A DNA stretch of 64,000 bases from Ignavibacteriales bacterium. GTDB taxonomy: Bacteria; Bacteroidota; Ignavibacteria; Ignavibacteriales; Melioribacteraceae. Positions 9,347 through 18,213 of this stretch are shown one piece after another (position 1 is the first letter of the stretch; each line of letters starts with the position of its first letter). Both the position numbers and the translations under genes were made by a program. Where the stretch lies: positions 372,001-436,000 of the forward strand of contig JACKAA010000001.1 in NCBI GenBank assembly GCA_020635275.1. The letters are read 5' to 3'. A model generated the notes under the pieces. It was not told the origin of the DNA, searched no databases, and saw only the letters and a program-made list of their open reading frames with translations.

Positions 9347-10943
9347 CTTCCTTTAACCATGAATTTATTAGCTTTGCTGCTTCCGCAGGATTTTTACTTA
9401 CATAATTAATTATTTTGTCTTGTTTCATTTTTTTCATTACAGCTTCATCTGTAATTTCGTCTTCAATATCACCCATTTCAAAAAGTGGTTTCTTAGTTCT
9501 TTTTGTTTTGTGAATCCCTAAATTTGGTTCCCAAGTGGGTGCATCCTGAAATGCATCAAATGTCTGATCAGAATATCCTCCTGCACCAACCGTACCGATT
9601 GTAATTTTTTCTTCTTTAAGTCTTTTTAATAATCCTTTTAATACAATAGACGCTCCGGCAACACCAATTAGGAGAAGGAAATAGTTTACGTACTGTTCAA
9701 GATTATCAACTGGAGTTCCATCAACAAATTGAGCATCGTAATTATTATTTTCAAATGGTATGCTGACTATTGATATTTCGTCATTCCTTGTGTCATCAAT
9801 TCCCACAGCCTGACGTAATAATAATTCTAATTGCTGAAGCTGTTCGTCGGATCTTGGTTCATTTACCATTTCAGTATTTTCACCATTTTGAACTTCTTTG
9901 GTAACTCCATTAATTACAGCTGCAACCGTTATTCTCTTTATATTTCCACTACCTTCTATCATATGTTCAATTGTTTTACTCAATTCATAATTGGTTGTAC
10001 TTGATTCAGAAAATACAGCATTTGAATCACTCATACTTTTTCCACTACTTGTATTTCTTGTGGATTGTTCGCTAATTGCCACTTGTGATTCTGGATCTAT
10101 TGTTTCTAATGTTTTTTCAATTTGTTTAAAATCTAATTCAACATTTACTCTTACATCAGAGTTTTCATATCCAACAACTTTATCAAGAATAGATTTAGCT
10201 TTATTTGCCAAATAATTTTCTATTCCACTCTTTATCTCATATTGTTTACCGCTATTAATAGCTAGTTCACTTTCTTCTTGTTTTTTAGATAATAATCTTC
10301 CCTTATTATCTATAATAGTAACGTTTTTAGGATCTAAAGATTCAACACTAGATGCCACAAGATTTATTATTGCTGTAATATTACTTTGATTAAGTATTGC
10401 TCCTGATCTTAGTTTTAATACAATAGATGCGGTTGCTTCTTGTTGTTCATCTTTAAATACCGCTTTTTCCGGAGTAACAATGTGAACTCTAGCATTTTCA
10501 ACTCCATCCTGCTGAATTATTGTTCTGGCAATTTCACCTTCTAAAGCTCGTTTAAAATTTATTTTCTGCATAAATTCAGACATGCCAATTGTATTCTTAT
10601 CAAAAATTTCGTAACCAATCATTCCTGAAGCAGGAATACCTTTACCGGCAAGAGCTAAACGCACTTCATAAACATCTGTTTTAGATACATTTATTGTATT
10701 TCCGCCATTTTCTAATTTGTAAGGAATTTTTTGAGTGTTTAAGTAGCTTACAACTTCCGATGCTTCTTCTTGAGCTAAATTGCTATAAAGTGTTGTATAA
10801 GTTGGTTCGTTAAAAGCAAATAAAATAAATAATAGAAGAACTATTGAAACAATAGAAATTCCACCCAGCATTAATCTTTGCTGAATGGTTAACTTATTAA
10901 ATATGCTTATTAAAGCTGCGTATGTATCTTTTGCTTTATCCAC
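9333..10943 (-). CDS. fliF: Flagellar MS-ring protein FliF
   Basis: 536 residues, in the normal range. FliF makes the inner-membrane MS ring, the base on which rod, C-ring and export gate assemble. There are two membrane segments, at about 22-45 and about 418-440, enclosing a periplasmic ring-building part with the YscJ/FliF motifs (LYSNLAQEEASEVVSYL; GIPASGMIGYEIFDKNTIGM; RALEGEIARTI; ARVHIVTPEKAVF). The cytoplasmic C-terminus (PAEAAKLINSWLKEDE) is the FliG-binding tail. It lies five bases after fliE and overlaps fliG. Confidence 0.97.
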   Translation of the reverse strand: MDKAKDTYAALISIFNKLTIQQRLMLGGISIVSIVLLLFILFAFNEPTYTTLYSNLAQEEASEVVSYLNTQKIPYKLENGGNTINVSKTDVYEVRLALAGKGIPASGMIGYEIFDKNTIGMSEFMQKINFKRALEGEIARTIIQQDGVENARVHIVTPEKAVFKDEQQEATASIVLKLRSGAILNQSNITAIINLVASSVESLDPKNVTIIDNKGRLLSKKQEESELAINSGKQYEIKSGIENYLANKAKSILDKVVGYENSDVRVNVELDFKQIEKTLETIDPESQVAISEQSTRNTSSGKSMSDSNAVFSESSTTNYELSKTIEHMIEGSGNIKRITVAAVINGVTKEVQNGENTEMVNEPRSDEQLQQLELLLRQAVGIDDTRNDEISIVSIPFENNNYDAQFVDGTPVDNLEQYVNYFLLLIGVAGASIVLKGLLKRLKEEKITIGTVGAGGYSDQTFDAFQDAPTWEPNLGIHKTKRTKKPLFEMGDIEDEITDEAVMKKMKQDKIINYVSKNPAEAAKLINSWLKEDEYN

Positions 10944-10948
10944 AGTTA

Positions 10949-11248
10949 TTACATCCTTGTTAATTCTTTATACATATCAACTGTTTTATTTCTAATCTGC
11001 ATTAACAGCTCAAGGCTGGTTTTTGCTTTTTGACCGGCAATCATAACTTCATGAAGTTCAACATCTTTTCCCTCAACAAAATCAGAAACCATTTGTTTTG
11101 AATCTAATTGGTCAGTGTTGACTCCTTTAATAAAATCTCCCAACATATTATTAAATTCACTACCTTTTAAATGTTTAAGACTTTGTTTTTGGTTTTCTTG
11201 TTGACCTGGTAAACTTTTAATTAGATTATTTAGTCCTACTGCTTTCAT
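10949..11248 (-). CDS. fliE: Flagellar hook-basal body protein FliE
   Basis: 99 residues. FliE joins the MS ring to the proximal rod and is among the first export substrates. The conserved C-terminal helix is present: LHEVMIAGQKAKTSLELLM followed by QIRNKTVDMYKELTRM, which is the family hallmark. It lies between the 80-residue orphan (one base gap) and fliF (five bases). Confidence 0.93.
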   Translation of the reverse strand: MKAVGLNNLIKSLPGQQENQKQSLKHLKGSEFNNMLGDFIKGVNTDQLDSKQMVSDFVEGKDVELHEVMIAGQKAKTSLELLMQIRNKTVDMYKELTRM

Positions 11249-11249
11249 G

Positions 11250-11492
11250 TTATCCTCTTTTATCGAATAATGAACCTAATGAAACACCATTCTTGTTTCC
11301 ATCTTTGCTGTAGAAGTGATAATTATTTATTTGATCCTTCTCATCAGGATAAAGTTTTGTAAAAAATTGCTTTTCTTCTTTGGAAACATTTAATGAATCA
11401 TCTATGTTTTTTGACTGTACTTCTTTAACATTTGTCTTTGTCTGAATATTAATTGGTTTATAATTGCCTACTGAATTTGTTGTTATTTTCAT
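11250..11492 (-). CDS. Small protein of unknown function between flgC and fliE
   Basis: 80 residues, not recognised. Polar and Asn/Lys-rich, with no signal peptide, membrane segment or cysteine. The N-terminus (MKITTNSVGNYKPINIQTKT) is Ser/Thr/Asn-rich like that of flagellar export substrates, and the C-terminus ends in SLFDKRG. It begins directly after the flgC stop and ends one base before fliE, so it is certainly cotranscribed and probably translated. Its place among rod proteins suggests a small structural or chaperone role in early rod assembly; that is inference only. Confidence 0.7.
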   Translation of the reverse strand: MKITTNSVGNYKPINIQTKTNVKEVQSKNIDDSLNVSKEEKQFFTKLYPDEKDQINNYHFYSKDGNKNGVSLGSLFDKRG

Positions 11493-11993
11493 CTAGATCT
11501 CCAGTGAATCTTTTGCAATTTGTTTGGCTGCATTAAATGCTGTTAAATTTGCTTCAAAACTTCTTGAAGCGGAAATCATATCAACCATTTCTGTAACGAC
11601 ATTAACATTTGGCATTTCTACATAACCATCTTTATTTGCATCTGGATGATCAGGCATATAAACTAATTCACCTTTTTCATTATCTGTATATTCTGTTGCT
11701 TCAAAATTTATTTTCTCTTCTTCGGGGTACTTACTGTTTAAAGATGGCGGTAGCATATGATTAGTTTTGCTAGCTTTAAATCCAACATTCATAAAATTGA
11801 ACATATTTTTAGTTTGGAAATTATCTTTTTCAAATTCAACACTAATAAATTTTCTTTTATATGGTGAACCATCTTCAGTTTTTGTGGTGCTGGTGTTAGC
11901 AATATTTTCAGTAATTACATCCATTCTTTGTTTCTGAATGCTCATACCTTTACCGCTAATTTTAAAGGATGAAAAATTTGGATTAATCTTCAT
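11493..11993 (-). CDS. flgC: Flagellar basal-body rod protein FlgC
   Basis: 166 residues. FlgC is a proximal rod component. The N-terminal rod motif is visible (GKGMSIQKQRMDVITENIAN then TSTTKTEDGSPYKRKF), with an FlgC-type C-terminus VEMPNVNVVTEMVDMISASR followed by SFEANLTAFNAAKQIA. It is somewhat longer than enterobacterial FlgC (134) because of an insert at about 60-105. Its ATG overlaps the flgB stop (ATGA-like sharing at 11993). Confidence 0.95.
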   Translation of the reverse strand: MKINPNFSSFKISGKGMSIQKQRMDVITENIANTSTTKTEDGSPYKRKFISVEFEKDNFQTKNMFNFMNVGFKASKTNHMLPPSLNSKYPEEEKINFEATEYTDNEKGELVYMPDHPDANKDGYVEMPNVNVVTEMVDMISASRSFEANLTAFNAAKQIAKDSLEI

Positions 11994-12349
11994 TAACTAC
12001 CTCCTTTAATTACACTTTGAAGTGATTGAAAATATCCATTTAATTTTTTTGAGGCGAATTTGAACATAATTGAGTTTTTGGCCATATCTGCCATTTCTCT
12101 ATTTACATCAACATTATTACCGTTTGCAATAACCGGAGTTTCTTCATCAACCTTTACTTCAAATCTCGCATCTTTTTGATCTTTATTTGCCAAATTTTTA
12201 ATTCGATTATCTAAAACTTCTTTAAATTCAACATCTCTACGGATATAGTTTTTTGTATTTGCATTGGCAATATTCTGACCAATAACTTTTTGTTTTATTG
12301 AAGTATAGTCTAAAAGATTTTCTAAAGTTTTATTTGTAGGTATTGGCAT
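11993..12349 (-). CDS. flgB: Flagellar basal-body rod protein FlgB
   Basis: 118 residues. FlgB is the most proximal rod protein. It carries the rod motif at about 12-45 (YTSIKQKVIGQNIANANTKN then YIRRDVEFKEVL) and the conserved C-terminal helix with NSIMFKFASKKLNGYF. It is the first gene of the long basal-body/export operon. A Shine-Dalgarno-like AAGGTGG lies upstream (12356-12362) and a strong sigma-54 promoter candidate at 12378-12393, leaving a leader of under 20 bases. Confidence 0.95.
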   Translation of the reverse strand: MPIPTNKTLENLLDYTSIKQKVIGQNIANANTKNYIRRDVEFKEVLDNRIKNLANKDQKDARFEVKVDEETPVIANGNNVDVNREMADMAKNSIMFKFASKKLNGYFQSLQSVIKGGS

Positions 12350-12377
12350 TATTCATCCACCTTTTTTTGATGAATAT

Positions 12378-12393
12378 CTCAAAACTAATGCCA
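12378..12393 (-). promoter_or_regulatory. Sigma-54 promoter candidate for the flgB operon
   Basis: The minus strand reads TGGCATTAGTTTTGAG. Compared with the sigma-54 consensus TGGCAC-N5-TTGC this keeps TGGCA and TTG with correct GG-to-G spacing of 12; the last C of the -12 box is A. The expected start lies near 12367, just before the flgB ribosome site. A sigma-54 activator gene lies 7.5 kb upstream on the same strand. Confidence 0.7.
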
Positions 12394-12465
12394 GTAAAAA
12401 GTATTAAAATGTGCTTTTTTTGAGGGTTTTAAATTTTAAAATGGCTAAAATTAGTCAATTGGAAA

Positions 12466-12711
12466 TTATTCTTCACTATAATCCAATAAAACTGATTTGG
12501 TTTCACCGCAGGAACATACAAATTTGATTTCTTTTATATTATCATTTGCATCTTTATTTAGAATAATTCTAACGCCTTCATGGCTCTCTTCTTCAACAGT
12601 AATTTTACTTGTTCCAACAATCTCAACATCATCTGAATTTATAACATTGCCCTTAATTGAAGAACCATTAAAAGAAACTTCTCTATAAATTTCTTCATTA
12701 AAATTATTCAT
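12466..12711 (-). CDS. Small CSCG-motif protein at the end of the chemotaxis operon
   Basis: 81 residues, not recognised. The N-terminal half is a beta-rich stretch (NGSSIKGNVINSDDVEIVG) and the C-terminal half ends with FVCSCGETKSVLLDYSEE. The CxCG pair could be half of a metal site or a redox pair. It starts one base after the cheB stop, so it belongs to the chemotaxis operon, and stops about 70 bases before the flgB promoter. Possible roles are an adaptor between chemotaxis and flagellar genes or a small metal-binding regulator; no function can be assigned from sequence. Confidence 0.7.
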   Translation of the reverse strand: MNNFNEEIYREVSFNGSSIKGNVINSDDVEIVGTSKITVEEESHEGVRIILNKDANDNIKEIKFVCSCGETKSVLLDYSEE

Positions 12712-12712
12712 T

Positions 12713-13771
12713 TTACACCGCTTGATTAATAAGTTTTGGAATTTCCTCTAAAGAGGCTACAATATCAGCTAATCCATTTTCTATAATTGCTCTTGGCATT
12801 CCGTAAACCACGCATGAATCTTCATCTTGTGCAATACAATATCCGCCAACAGCTTTTAATTTCTTGATACCTTCTAATCCATCTTTACCCATTCCTGTCA
12901 TAATAACGCCTAACATATTTTTACCATAAATTGACTGAACTGATTCTAACATAACATCTACTGAAGGTCTGTGCAATACTTTTTCAGGTAATTCTGAAAT
13001 ATTAATTAAAACATTATTCATTTGATCTTTCTTAAGCGTCATATGAAAACCGCCTGGAGCAATATATACAACTCCATTTCTTACAACTTCGCCATTTTCA
13101 GCTTCTTTTACTTGCAATTGACTTAGACTATTTAGTCTATCTGCAAGTGATGCCGTAAATTTAGGCGGCATGTGCTGAACAATAAATATAGGCATTCGTA
13201 ATCTATCTGAAAAAAGCGGAACGACTTTTTGCAATGAAATTGGTCCGCCGGTTGAAATACCAATTGCCAATGCTTTATAATTTAATACCGGCAGTTTTTT
13301 ATCTACTGATGTTGATTTACTTGCGGACTTATTAAAATTCAATCTGTTAAGCTTATTTATTACCGACTTACTTTTATAAATTGATTTTACTTTTCCAACC
13401 AATTCTTCTTTAATACCAGCAATTGCAACGCTAATAAAAGACATTTCTTTGGGAATAAAATCTACGGCTCCCAATTCTAAAGCTTTTAAAGTTACATCAG
13501 CACCCTCAGTTGTTAATGAACTAACCATAATAACCGGTGTAGGACATTCTTTCATTATTGTTTTTAAGGCAGTCAGTCCATCCATCTTAGGCATTTCAAC
13601 ATCTAAAGTAACAATATCAGGCTTAAGAGATTTAATTTTTTGAATTGCCATTAAACCATCTGTAGCGGTTCCAATTACTTTAATTTGCGGATCTGATTCA
13701 AGTAGAATACTGATTGACTTGCGCATGAATGCCGAATCGTCAACAACTAAGATTTTTATTTGGTTCAACAT
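12713..13771 (-). CDS. cheB: Chemotaxis protein-glutamate methylesterase CheB
   Basis: 352 residues, normal length. CheB removes methyl groups from receptor glutamates (and deamidates glutamines) to reset receptors. The N-terminal receiver has DD at 11-12 and the phospho-acceptor Asp57 in TLDVEMPKMDGL. The C-terminal esterase domain has its catalytic Ser in GISTGGP (about 170-176), the His in QHMPPKFT and the Asp in MTGMGKDG. It lies two bases after cheA and one before the 81-residue gene. No receptor gene lies in the window. Confidence 0.96.
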   Translation of the reverse strand: MLNQIKILVVDDSAFMRKSISILLESDPQIKVIGTATDGLMAIQKIKSLKPDIVTLDVEMPKMDGLTALKTIMKECPTPVIMVSSLTTEGADVTLKALELGAVDFIPKEMSFISVAIAGIKEELVGKVKSIYKSKSVINKLNRLNFNKSASKSTSVDKKLPVLNYKALAIGISTGGPISLQKVVPLFSDRLRMPIFIVQHMPPKFTASLADRLNSLSQLQVKEAENGEVVRNGVVYIAPGGFHMTLKKDQMNNVLINISELPEKVLHRPSVDVMLESVQSIYGKNMLGVIMTGMGKDGLEGIKKLKAVGGYCIAQDEDSCVVYGMPRAIIENGLADIVASLEEIPKLINQAV

Positions 13772-13772
13772 T

Positions 13773-15755
13773 TTAGTTAATAAGTTTATTTATTATTTCC
13801 GCAATATCAGCTATCATAACAACGGTTCCGTCACCCATAATTGTAGAACCTGCTATACCATCTATATTACCTAAATATTTACCTAATGATTTAATAACTA
13901 TTTCTTTCTGACCAACTAGATCGTCAACTTTTATACCATATCTTTTTTCTGCTAATCCAATAACAACAATAAATTGTTTTTCGGTTTGTTTTTGGTATGT
14001 ATCAGTATGATATAAAAGATTATCTACATTAATTAACGGTAATATTCTATCTCTTATTTTTATGCATTCAGTTTTATTTACATAATATATATCACTCTTT
14101 GATACTTTAACAACCTCAATAACAGAACTTAAAGGAAGCACAATAGTTTCACCAACAACTTTAACTAGCAATCCTTGAATAATTGCCAATGTAAGTGGAA
14201 GTTTAATATTAATTTTGGTTCCTTTTCCTACCTCTGAATCAATTTCAATAATTCCTCTTAATCTTGTAACATTTGTTTTTACAACGTCCATGCCAACGCC
14301 TCTGCCCGAGACATTAGTAACTTTTTCAGCTGTAGAAAATCCTGGCGCAAAAATTAAATTATAGATTTCTTGTTTTGAAAGTTCTTCGGCTTTTTCTTTT
14401 GTAATGATTCCTTTTGATATAGCTTTACCAACAATTACTTCAGGATTAATGCCTTTACCATCATCAATTATTGAAATAATTATATGATTACCTTCATGCT
14501 CAGCAGAAAGTGTTATTGTACCAGTTGGATTTTTACCAGCTTTTTTACGTTCACTTGGTGATTCGATTCCATGATCAACAGAATTTCTAATTAAATGAAC
14601 TAATGGATCATTAATCTCTTCAATTAAAGTTTTATCCAATTCAGTCTTTTCACCATTAATTACCAGATCAATCTCTTTACCAGTCTCTTTACTTAAATCG
14701 CGTACTAATCTTGGAAATCTATTAAATACCTTACCTATCTTAATCATTCTGGTTTTCATTACAGCTAACTGAAGTTCAGTTGTTAATAAGTCAATTTGAC
14801 GAGCTGTGTCACCTAAATTTCTAGAAATTTCTGTTCCTTCATATGCTGCTGAAACATCTAAATTTAATTGAGCAAGTCTGTTTCTACCTAAAACCAATTC
14901 CGAAACCAAGTTCAATAGTTCATCCAAACGTTCTACATCTACTCTAATTGTTTGTTCAACTGTTGCTTTTGCTTGAATATTTTCTATTGTCTTTTTTGAT
15001 TCAGATTGATCTTTTTTAACAACAGGCTGTTTTGATTCAACTTTTTTGCTCTTTTTACTAAGATCAAGTTCAATTTCTTCGTTAGAATTTTTTGATTGAT
15101 TAGCTTCTTTTTGAGGAACTTCAGTAACAACATTATCAGTTGTAATTCGTAAATTTGATTTATTACTTGAATTTATTTTTTTGCTGTTTTCCAAAAATGC
15201 TTTTTCAATTTCTGCTTCATCAAAATCATCAAACTCAAATTCAAATTCCTCATTATCTTCAACTTCTAATTCTTCATTATTTTCAATTATCTCTTCTTCA
15301 ACTATTTGATTATTATCATCTTCTTGGTCACTAAAATTTCCAGATTCCATCTGTGAAAGAATAGTTTCTAGGTTTGCAATAATATTATCAGTATCATAAT
15401 CTTCGTTTCTATCATTTTCTACAATGGTCAATAACTCACCTAAAGAATCATACCCATTTAGTATTCCATCCATTATACTAGAATTGAGAAGTACTTCACC
15501 CTTCCTTAGTTTATTAAGAATATCTTCTAATCTATGAGTTAGCGCTTGCATTTTTACCAATCCCAGAAAACCAGAAGTACCTTTTACAGTATGGAAAGAC
15601 CTAAAGATTTCATTTAATAAATCTGCATCTTCAGGAGCACTTTCTAATTGCACTAGATCAAGATCTAATTTTTCAAGAGTTTCTTTAGTTTCTACAACAA
15701 AACTCTCAAAAATTTCAGACATTTCGGGGTCGTTTAAAAGCGAGTAATCTGCCAT
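13773..15755 (-). CDS. cheA: Chemotaxis histidine kinase CheA
   Basis: 660 residues. CheA phosphorylates CheY and CheB in response to receptors. HPt domain at 1-110 with His55 in RSFHTVKGTSGFLG; a long acidic linker (about 135-265, Glu/Asp/Asn and Lys-rich) where the P2 CheY-binding domain would be, with no clear P2; dimerisation domain from about 267 (VEQTIRVDVERLDELLNLVS); ATPase with N box LVHLIRNSVDHGIES at about 387 and G boxes IDDGKGI and GRGVGMDVV; CheW-like domain from about 520 to the end (LVGQKEIVIKSLG). It follows the cheZ-like gene by 16 bases and precedes cheB by one. Apparent lack of P2 is the one oddity. Confidence 0.96.
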   Translation of the reverse strand: MADYSLLNDPEMSEIFESFVVETKETLEKLDLDLVQLESAPEDADLLNEIFRSFHTVKGTSGFLGLVKMQALTHRLEDILNKLRKGEVLLNSSIMDGILNGYDSLGELLTIVENDRNEDYDTDNIIANLETILSQMESGNFSDQEDDNNQIVEEEIIENNEELEVEDNEEFEFEFDDFDEAEIEKAFLENSKKINSSNKSNLRITTDNVVTEVPQKEANQSKNSNEEIELDLSKKSKKVESKQPVVKKDQSESKKTIENIQAKATVEQTIRVDVERLDELLNLVSELVLGRNRLAQLNLDVSAAYEGTEISRNLGDTARQIDLLTTELQLAVMKTRMIKIGKVFNRFPRLVRDLSKETGKEIDLVINGEKTELDKTLIEEINDPLVHLIRNSVDHGIESPSERKKAGKNPTGTITLSAEHEGNHIIISIIDDGKGINPEVIVGKAISKGIITKEKAEELSKQEIYNLIFAPGFSTAEKVTNVSGRGVGMDVVKTNVTRLRGIIEIDSEVGKGTKINIKLPLTLAIIQGLLVKVVGETIVLPLSSVIEVVKVSKSDIYYVNKTECIKIRDRILPLINVDNLLYHTDTYQKQTEKQFIVVIGLAEKRYGIKVDDLVGQKEIVIKSLGKYLGNIDGIAGSTIMGDGTVVMIADIAEIINKLIN

Positions 15756-15771
15756 TTTATTTTTCTATTTT

Positions 15772-16527
15772 TTATGAAAATAATTTATCAATCTCTTCTT
15801 GAGAAGCTTTTTCATTTTTTATAATTGAATCAACATCATCCTGCTGATTTGAACTTGGATTATATGAAGCATTAGCATCAAAATGTACATCCGGTAATTT
15901 GCTAATTTCCAAATTATCACTACTATTATAACCAGTTGAATTAAAGGCTTCTAATAATCCGCCTAATTTATGCTGAACAGAAATTATTAAATGATTAACA
16001 GCCGCTAACTGTTGTGCAGTTATATCTTGTACTTGCAACGACATTGTAATTTGATCAGTGTTAGCAGTAATTTGTCTAACTTTATTTTTCATCATTTCTA
16101 ATGTTAAGCCAACATCAATAGATTCTAATAATTTTTTGAAAATAACTTTTGCGTTTTCATTATCTTTAATTTCTTTGCATAGTTCTGTTACATAACCTTC
16201 TGCACGAATTCTATGTTCAACCATATCATCAAGACAATTTGAAATATCATTAAGATCTATATTTATTTCATCAATTTTATCCAGTACTTCAGTCATTGCT
16301 AATTCTGTTGCATTGGTCACTTTATCAATTTGATTTGATGCTTCCGGTATTTTTGATCTACTATCTTGAATTGATCCGCTCACTTGTTCAACAAACGGTA
16401 CAAAGTCACTTATAAACGAAACGAATCCTTCAATAACCGGAATCATTTTTTCACCAAATTTAAAGACGTTATCTATTTCTTTAAGTTTGGTTACAATATC
16501 TGATAAATTTTTGGTTGACTCACTCAT
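15772..16527 (-). CDS. CheZ-like CheY-P phosphatase
   Basis: 251 residues, largely helical. CheZ speeds dephosphorylation of CheY-P. The CheZ active region is recognisable at about 160-185: SLQVQDITAQQLAAVNHLI, with Asp168 and Gln172 in the D-x-x-x-Q arrangement where CheZ has its catalytic Asp and Gln. The C-terminal tail ends QEEIDKLFS, like the CheZ tail that binds CheY, and is joined by a flexible Asn/Ser-rich linker. It lies between a cheY (12 bases) and cheA (16 bases). The N-terminal half (1-150) does not look like enterobacterial CheZ, so overall similarity is distant. Confidence 0.75.
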   Translation of the reverse strand: MSESTKNLSDIVTKLKEIDNVFKFGEKMIPVIEGFVSFISDFVPFVEQVSGSIQDSRSKIPEASNQIDKVTNATELAMTEVLDKIDEINIDLNDISNCLDDMVEHRIRAEGYVTELCKEIKDNENAKVIFKKLLESIDVGLTLEMMKNKVRQITANTDQITMSLQVQDITAQQLAAVNHLIISVQHKLGGLLEAFNSTGYNSSDNLEISKLPDVHFDANASYNPSSNQQDDVDSIIKNEKASQEEIDKLFS

Positions 16528-16539
16528 TTGAATTGTCCT

Positions 16540-16914
16540 TTAGTTAGATAATATTAAATCTATTTTATCTTTTAGAATTTGCGGAGTAAAAGGTTTTACA
16601 ACATAATTTGATACTCTTGCCTGTAATGCCTGCACAATATCTTCTTTTACACCACGCGTTGTTACCATCAGAATTGGTAAAGTTTTTGTTTTATCATCAG
16701 ATCTTATTGCTCTTGTTAATTCTAATCCAGACATTACCGGCATATTCCAGTCGGTAATTACAAAATTGATGCCTGAATCAGTGCTCAATTTATCAAGAGC
16801 ATCTTTACCATGCTCTGCTTCAACATATTGATTGTATCCTAAAGTTTTTAGTGTGTTAACTACAATTCTTCTCATTGTAACTGAATCGTCAACAACCAAA
16901 AATTTCCTGTCCAT
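16540..16914 (-). CDS. cheY: Chemotaxis response regulator CheY (second copy in the operon)
   Basis: 124 residues, a single receiver domain. CheY-P binds the flagellar switch to change rotation. Acidic pair at 9-10, phospho-acceptor Asp55 in VITDWNMPVMSGLEL, Thr in MVTTRG, and Lys in YVVKPFTPQ. The DWNMP(V/G)MSG stretch and length are those of classical CheY, closer than the neighbouring copy. The adjacent cheZ-like gene suggests this copy is the switch-binding one. Confidence 0.93.
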   Translation of the reverse strand: MDRKFLVVDDSVTMRRIVVNTLKTLGYNQYVEAEHGKDALDKLSTDSGINFVITDWNMPVMSGLELTRAIRSDDKTKTLPILMVTTRGVKEDIVQALQARVSNYVVKPFTPQILKDKIDLILSN

Positions 16915-16934
16915 TTTTTACCTATTAATTTAAG

Positions 16935-17300
16935 TTAGTTAATATACTTTGAAACTTCATATTGAATTCTTTTTGGATCAAATGGTTTTACCATATATGA
17001 ATTTGCCCCTACTTTTAATCCTCTCTCAATTTCTTCACTTCCTTTAAGAGATGAAAGAATAATAATTGGAATATCTTTGTTGCTTTGATTTTCTCTAATA
17101 GCCTTAATCAATTCAAAACCGTCCATATTCGGCATGTTTAAATCTGTAATAATCAAGTCGATATTTTTGGTAGGCAAAAGTTCAACTGCTTCCATGCCAT
17201 CGCAGGCAACTATTACATCAAAGCCTTGAGCTTTTAATGAGAAAGACACAAATTTTCTAATTGTAGGAGAATCATCGGCAATCAATATCACCTTTTTCAT
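16935..17300 (-). CDS. CheY-like response regulator (first copy in the operon)
   Basis: 121 residues, a lone receiver domain with DD at 9-10, phospho-acceptor Asp53 in IITDLNMPNMDGFEL, Ser in ILSSLKGSEE and Lys in YMVKPFDPKRI. It lies directly after cheR (4 bases) and 20 bases before the other cheY. Tandem CheY proteins often divide labour, one acting on the switch and the other as a phosphate sink or in adaptation. Which does which here cannot be told from sequence. Confidence 0.92.
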   Translation of the reverse strand: MKKVILIADDSPTIRKFVSFSLKAQGFDVIVACDGMEAVELLPTKNIDLIITDLNMPNMDGFELIKAIRENQSNKDIPIIILSSLKGSEEIERGLKVGANSYMVKPFDPKRIQYEVSKYIN

Positions 17301-17304
17301 TTAA

Positions 17305-18210
17305 TTACCCCTTTTTATAACCAATTGTTTTAGGAAAACTTACTAATTTAAATGCTTTTGAAATTCCATGAAGAGTTTCAGAATAACCAATAAATAAATA
17401 ACCATTTTGATTTAGGTTATTATAAAGTTGGTCAACAACTTTTATTTTAGATTCTTGATTAAAATAGATTAATACATTTGCACAAAATATCACATCAGAT
17501 TTACTCATCATCCGCATTGCATTTGCATCATAAAGATTTAGGTATTTAAAGCTTACCATACTTTTAATCTTAGGATCTATTATATATGTGTTGCCCTCTT
17601 TTTCAAAATATTTTTTCAAATATATTGGCGGGGTATTTCTTATTGAATACTCTTTAAATACGCCCTTATTTGCTGTATCGATAACTGCATAGTTAATATC
17701 GGTCCCAATTATCTCAACTTTCAGGTTTGGATATTTAGGTAATATTAACTCATTCAGCATCATAGCAATTGAGTACGCTTCTTCACCTGATGAAGATGCG
17801 GCACTCCATATTTTTAACTTTTGAAATCCGCCAGGTCTGTTGCTTAATAAATCAGGCACAATTGAAGCTACAAGTGCATCCAATTGCGGTTGATTTCTAA
17901 AGAAGTATGTCTCATTAATTGTTATGGCTTCATAAAGTTGTTTCTTTTCTTCTTCTCTTGTAGGATGAGTTTTAAGAAAATGTAAATAATTTTCAAACGA
18001 ATCAATATTAAGGTGTTTAATTCTTTTCTGCAATCTACTTTCAAGTAAATATTTTTTATTATCTTGAAAATAAATTCCGCATAGCTCATAAATAAATCCA
18101 CGCCATTGTTCAAAAGCTTGCGGCGTAAGTTTTTGCTCTTGAGAAGAATTTAAACCAAAATTCAGATTCCCTAATCCTGATGGTCTTAAAGTGGCTGTTG
18201 AATTCAGCAT
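17305..18210 (-). CDS. cheR: Chemotaxis receptor methyltransferase CheR
   Basis: 301 residues. CheR transfers methyl from S-adenosylmethionine to receptor glutamates. An N-terminal helical CheR_N domain (about 30-90) is followed by the Rossmann-type methyltransferase with family motifs INETYFFRNQPQLDAL, LKIWSAASSSGEEAYSIAM, EIIGTDINYAVIDTA, and DVIFCANVLIYFNQESK. The C-terminus (LFIGYSETLHGIS) is typical. An N-terminal extension of about 30 residues is disordered and Ser/Asn-rich. It lies 3 bases after the HEAT-repeat gene and 4 before the first cheY-like gene. Confidence 0.96.
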   Translation of the reverse strand: MLNSTATLRPSGLGNLNFGLNSSQEQKLTPQAFEQWRGFIYELCGIYFQDNKKYLLESRLQKRIKHLNIDSFENYLHFLKTHPTREEEKKQLYEAITINETYFFRNQPQLDALVASIVPDLLSNRPGGFQKLKIWSAASSSGEEAYSIAMMLNELILPKYPNLKVEIIGTDINYAVIDTANKGVFKEYSIRNTPPIYLKKYFEKEGNTYIIDPKIKSMVSFKYLNLYDANAMRMMSKSDVIFCANVLIYFNQESKIKVVDQLYNNLNQNGYLFIGYSETLHGISKAFKLVSFPKTIGYKKG

Positions 18211-18213
18211 TTA

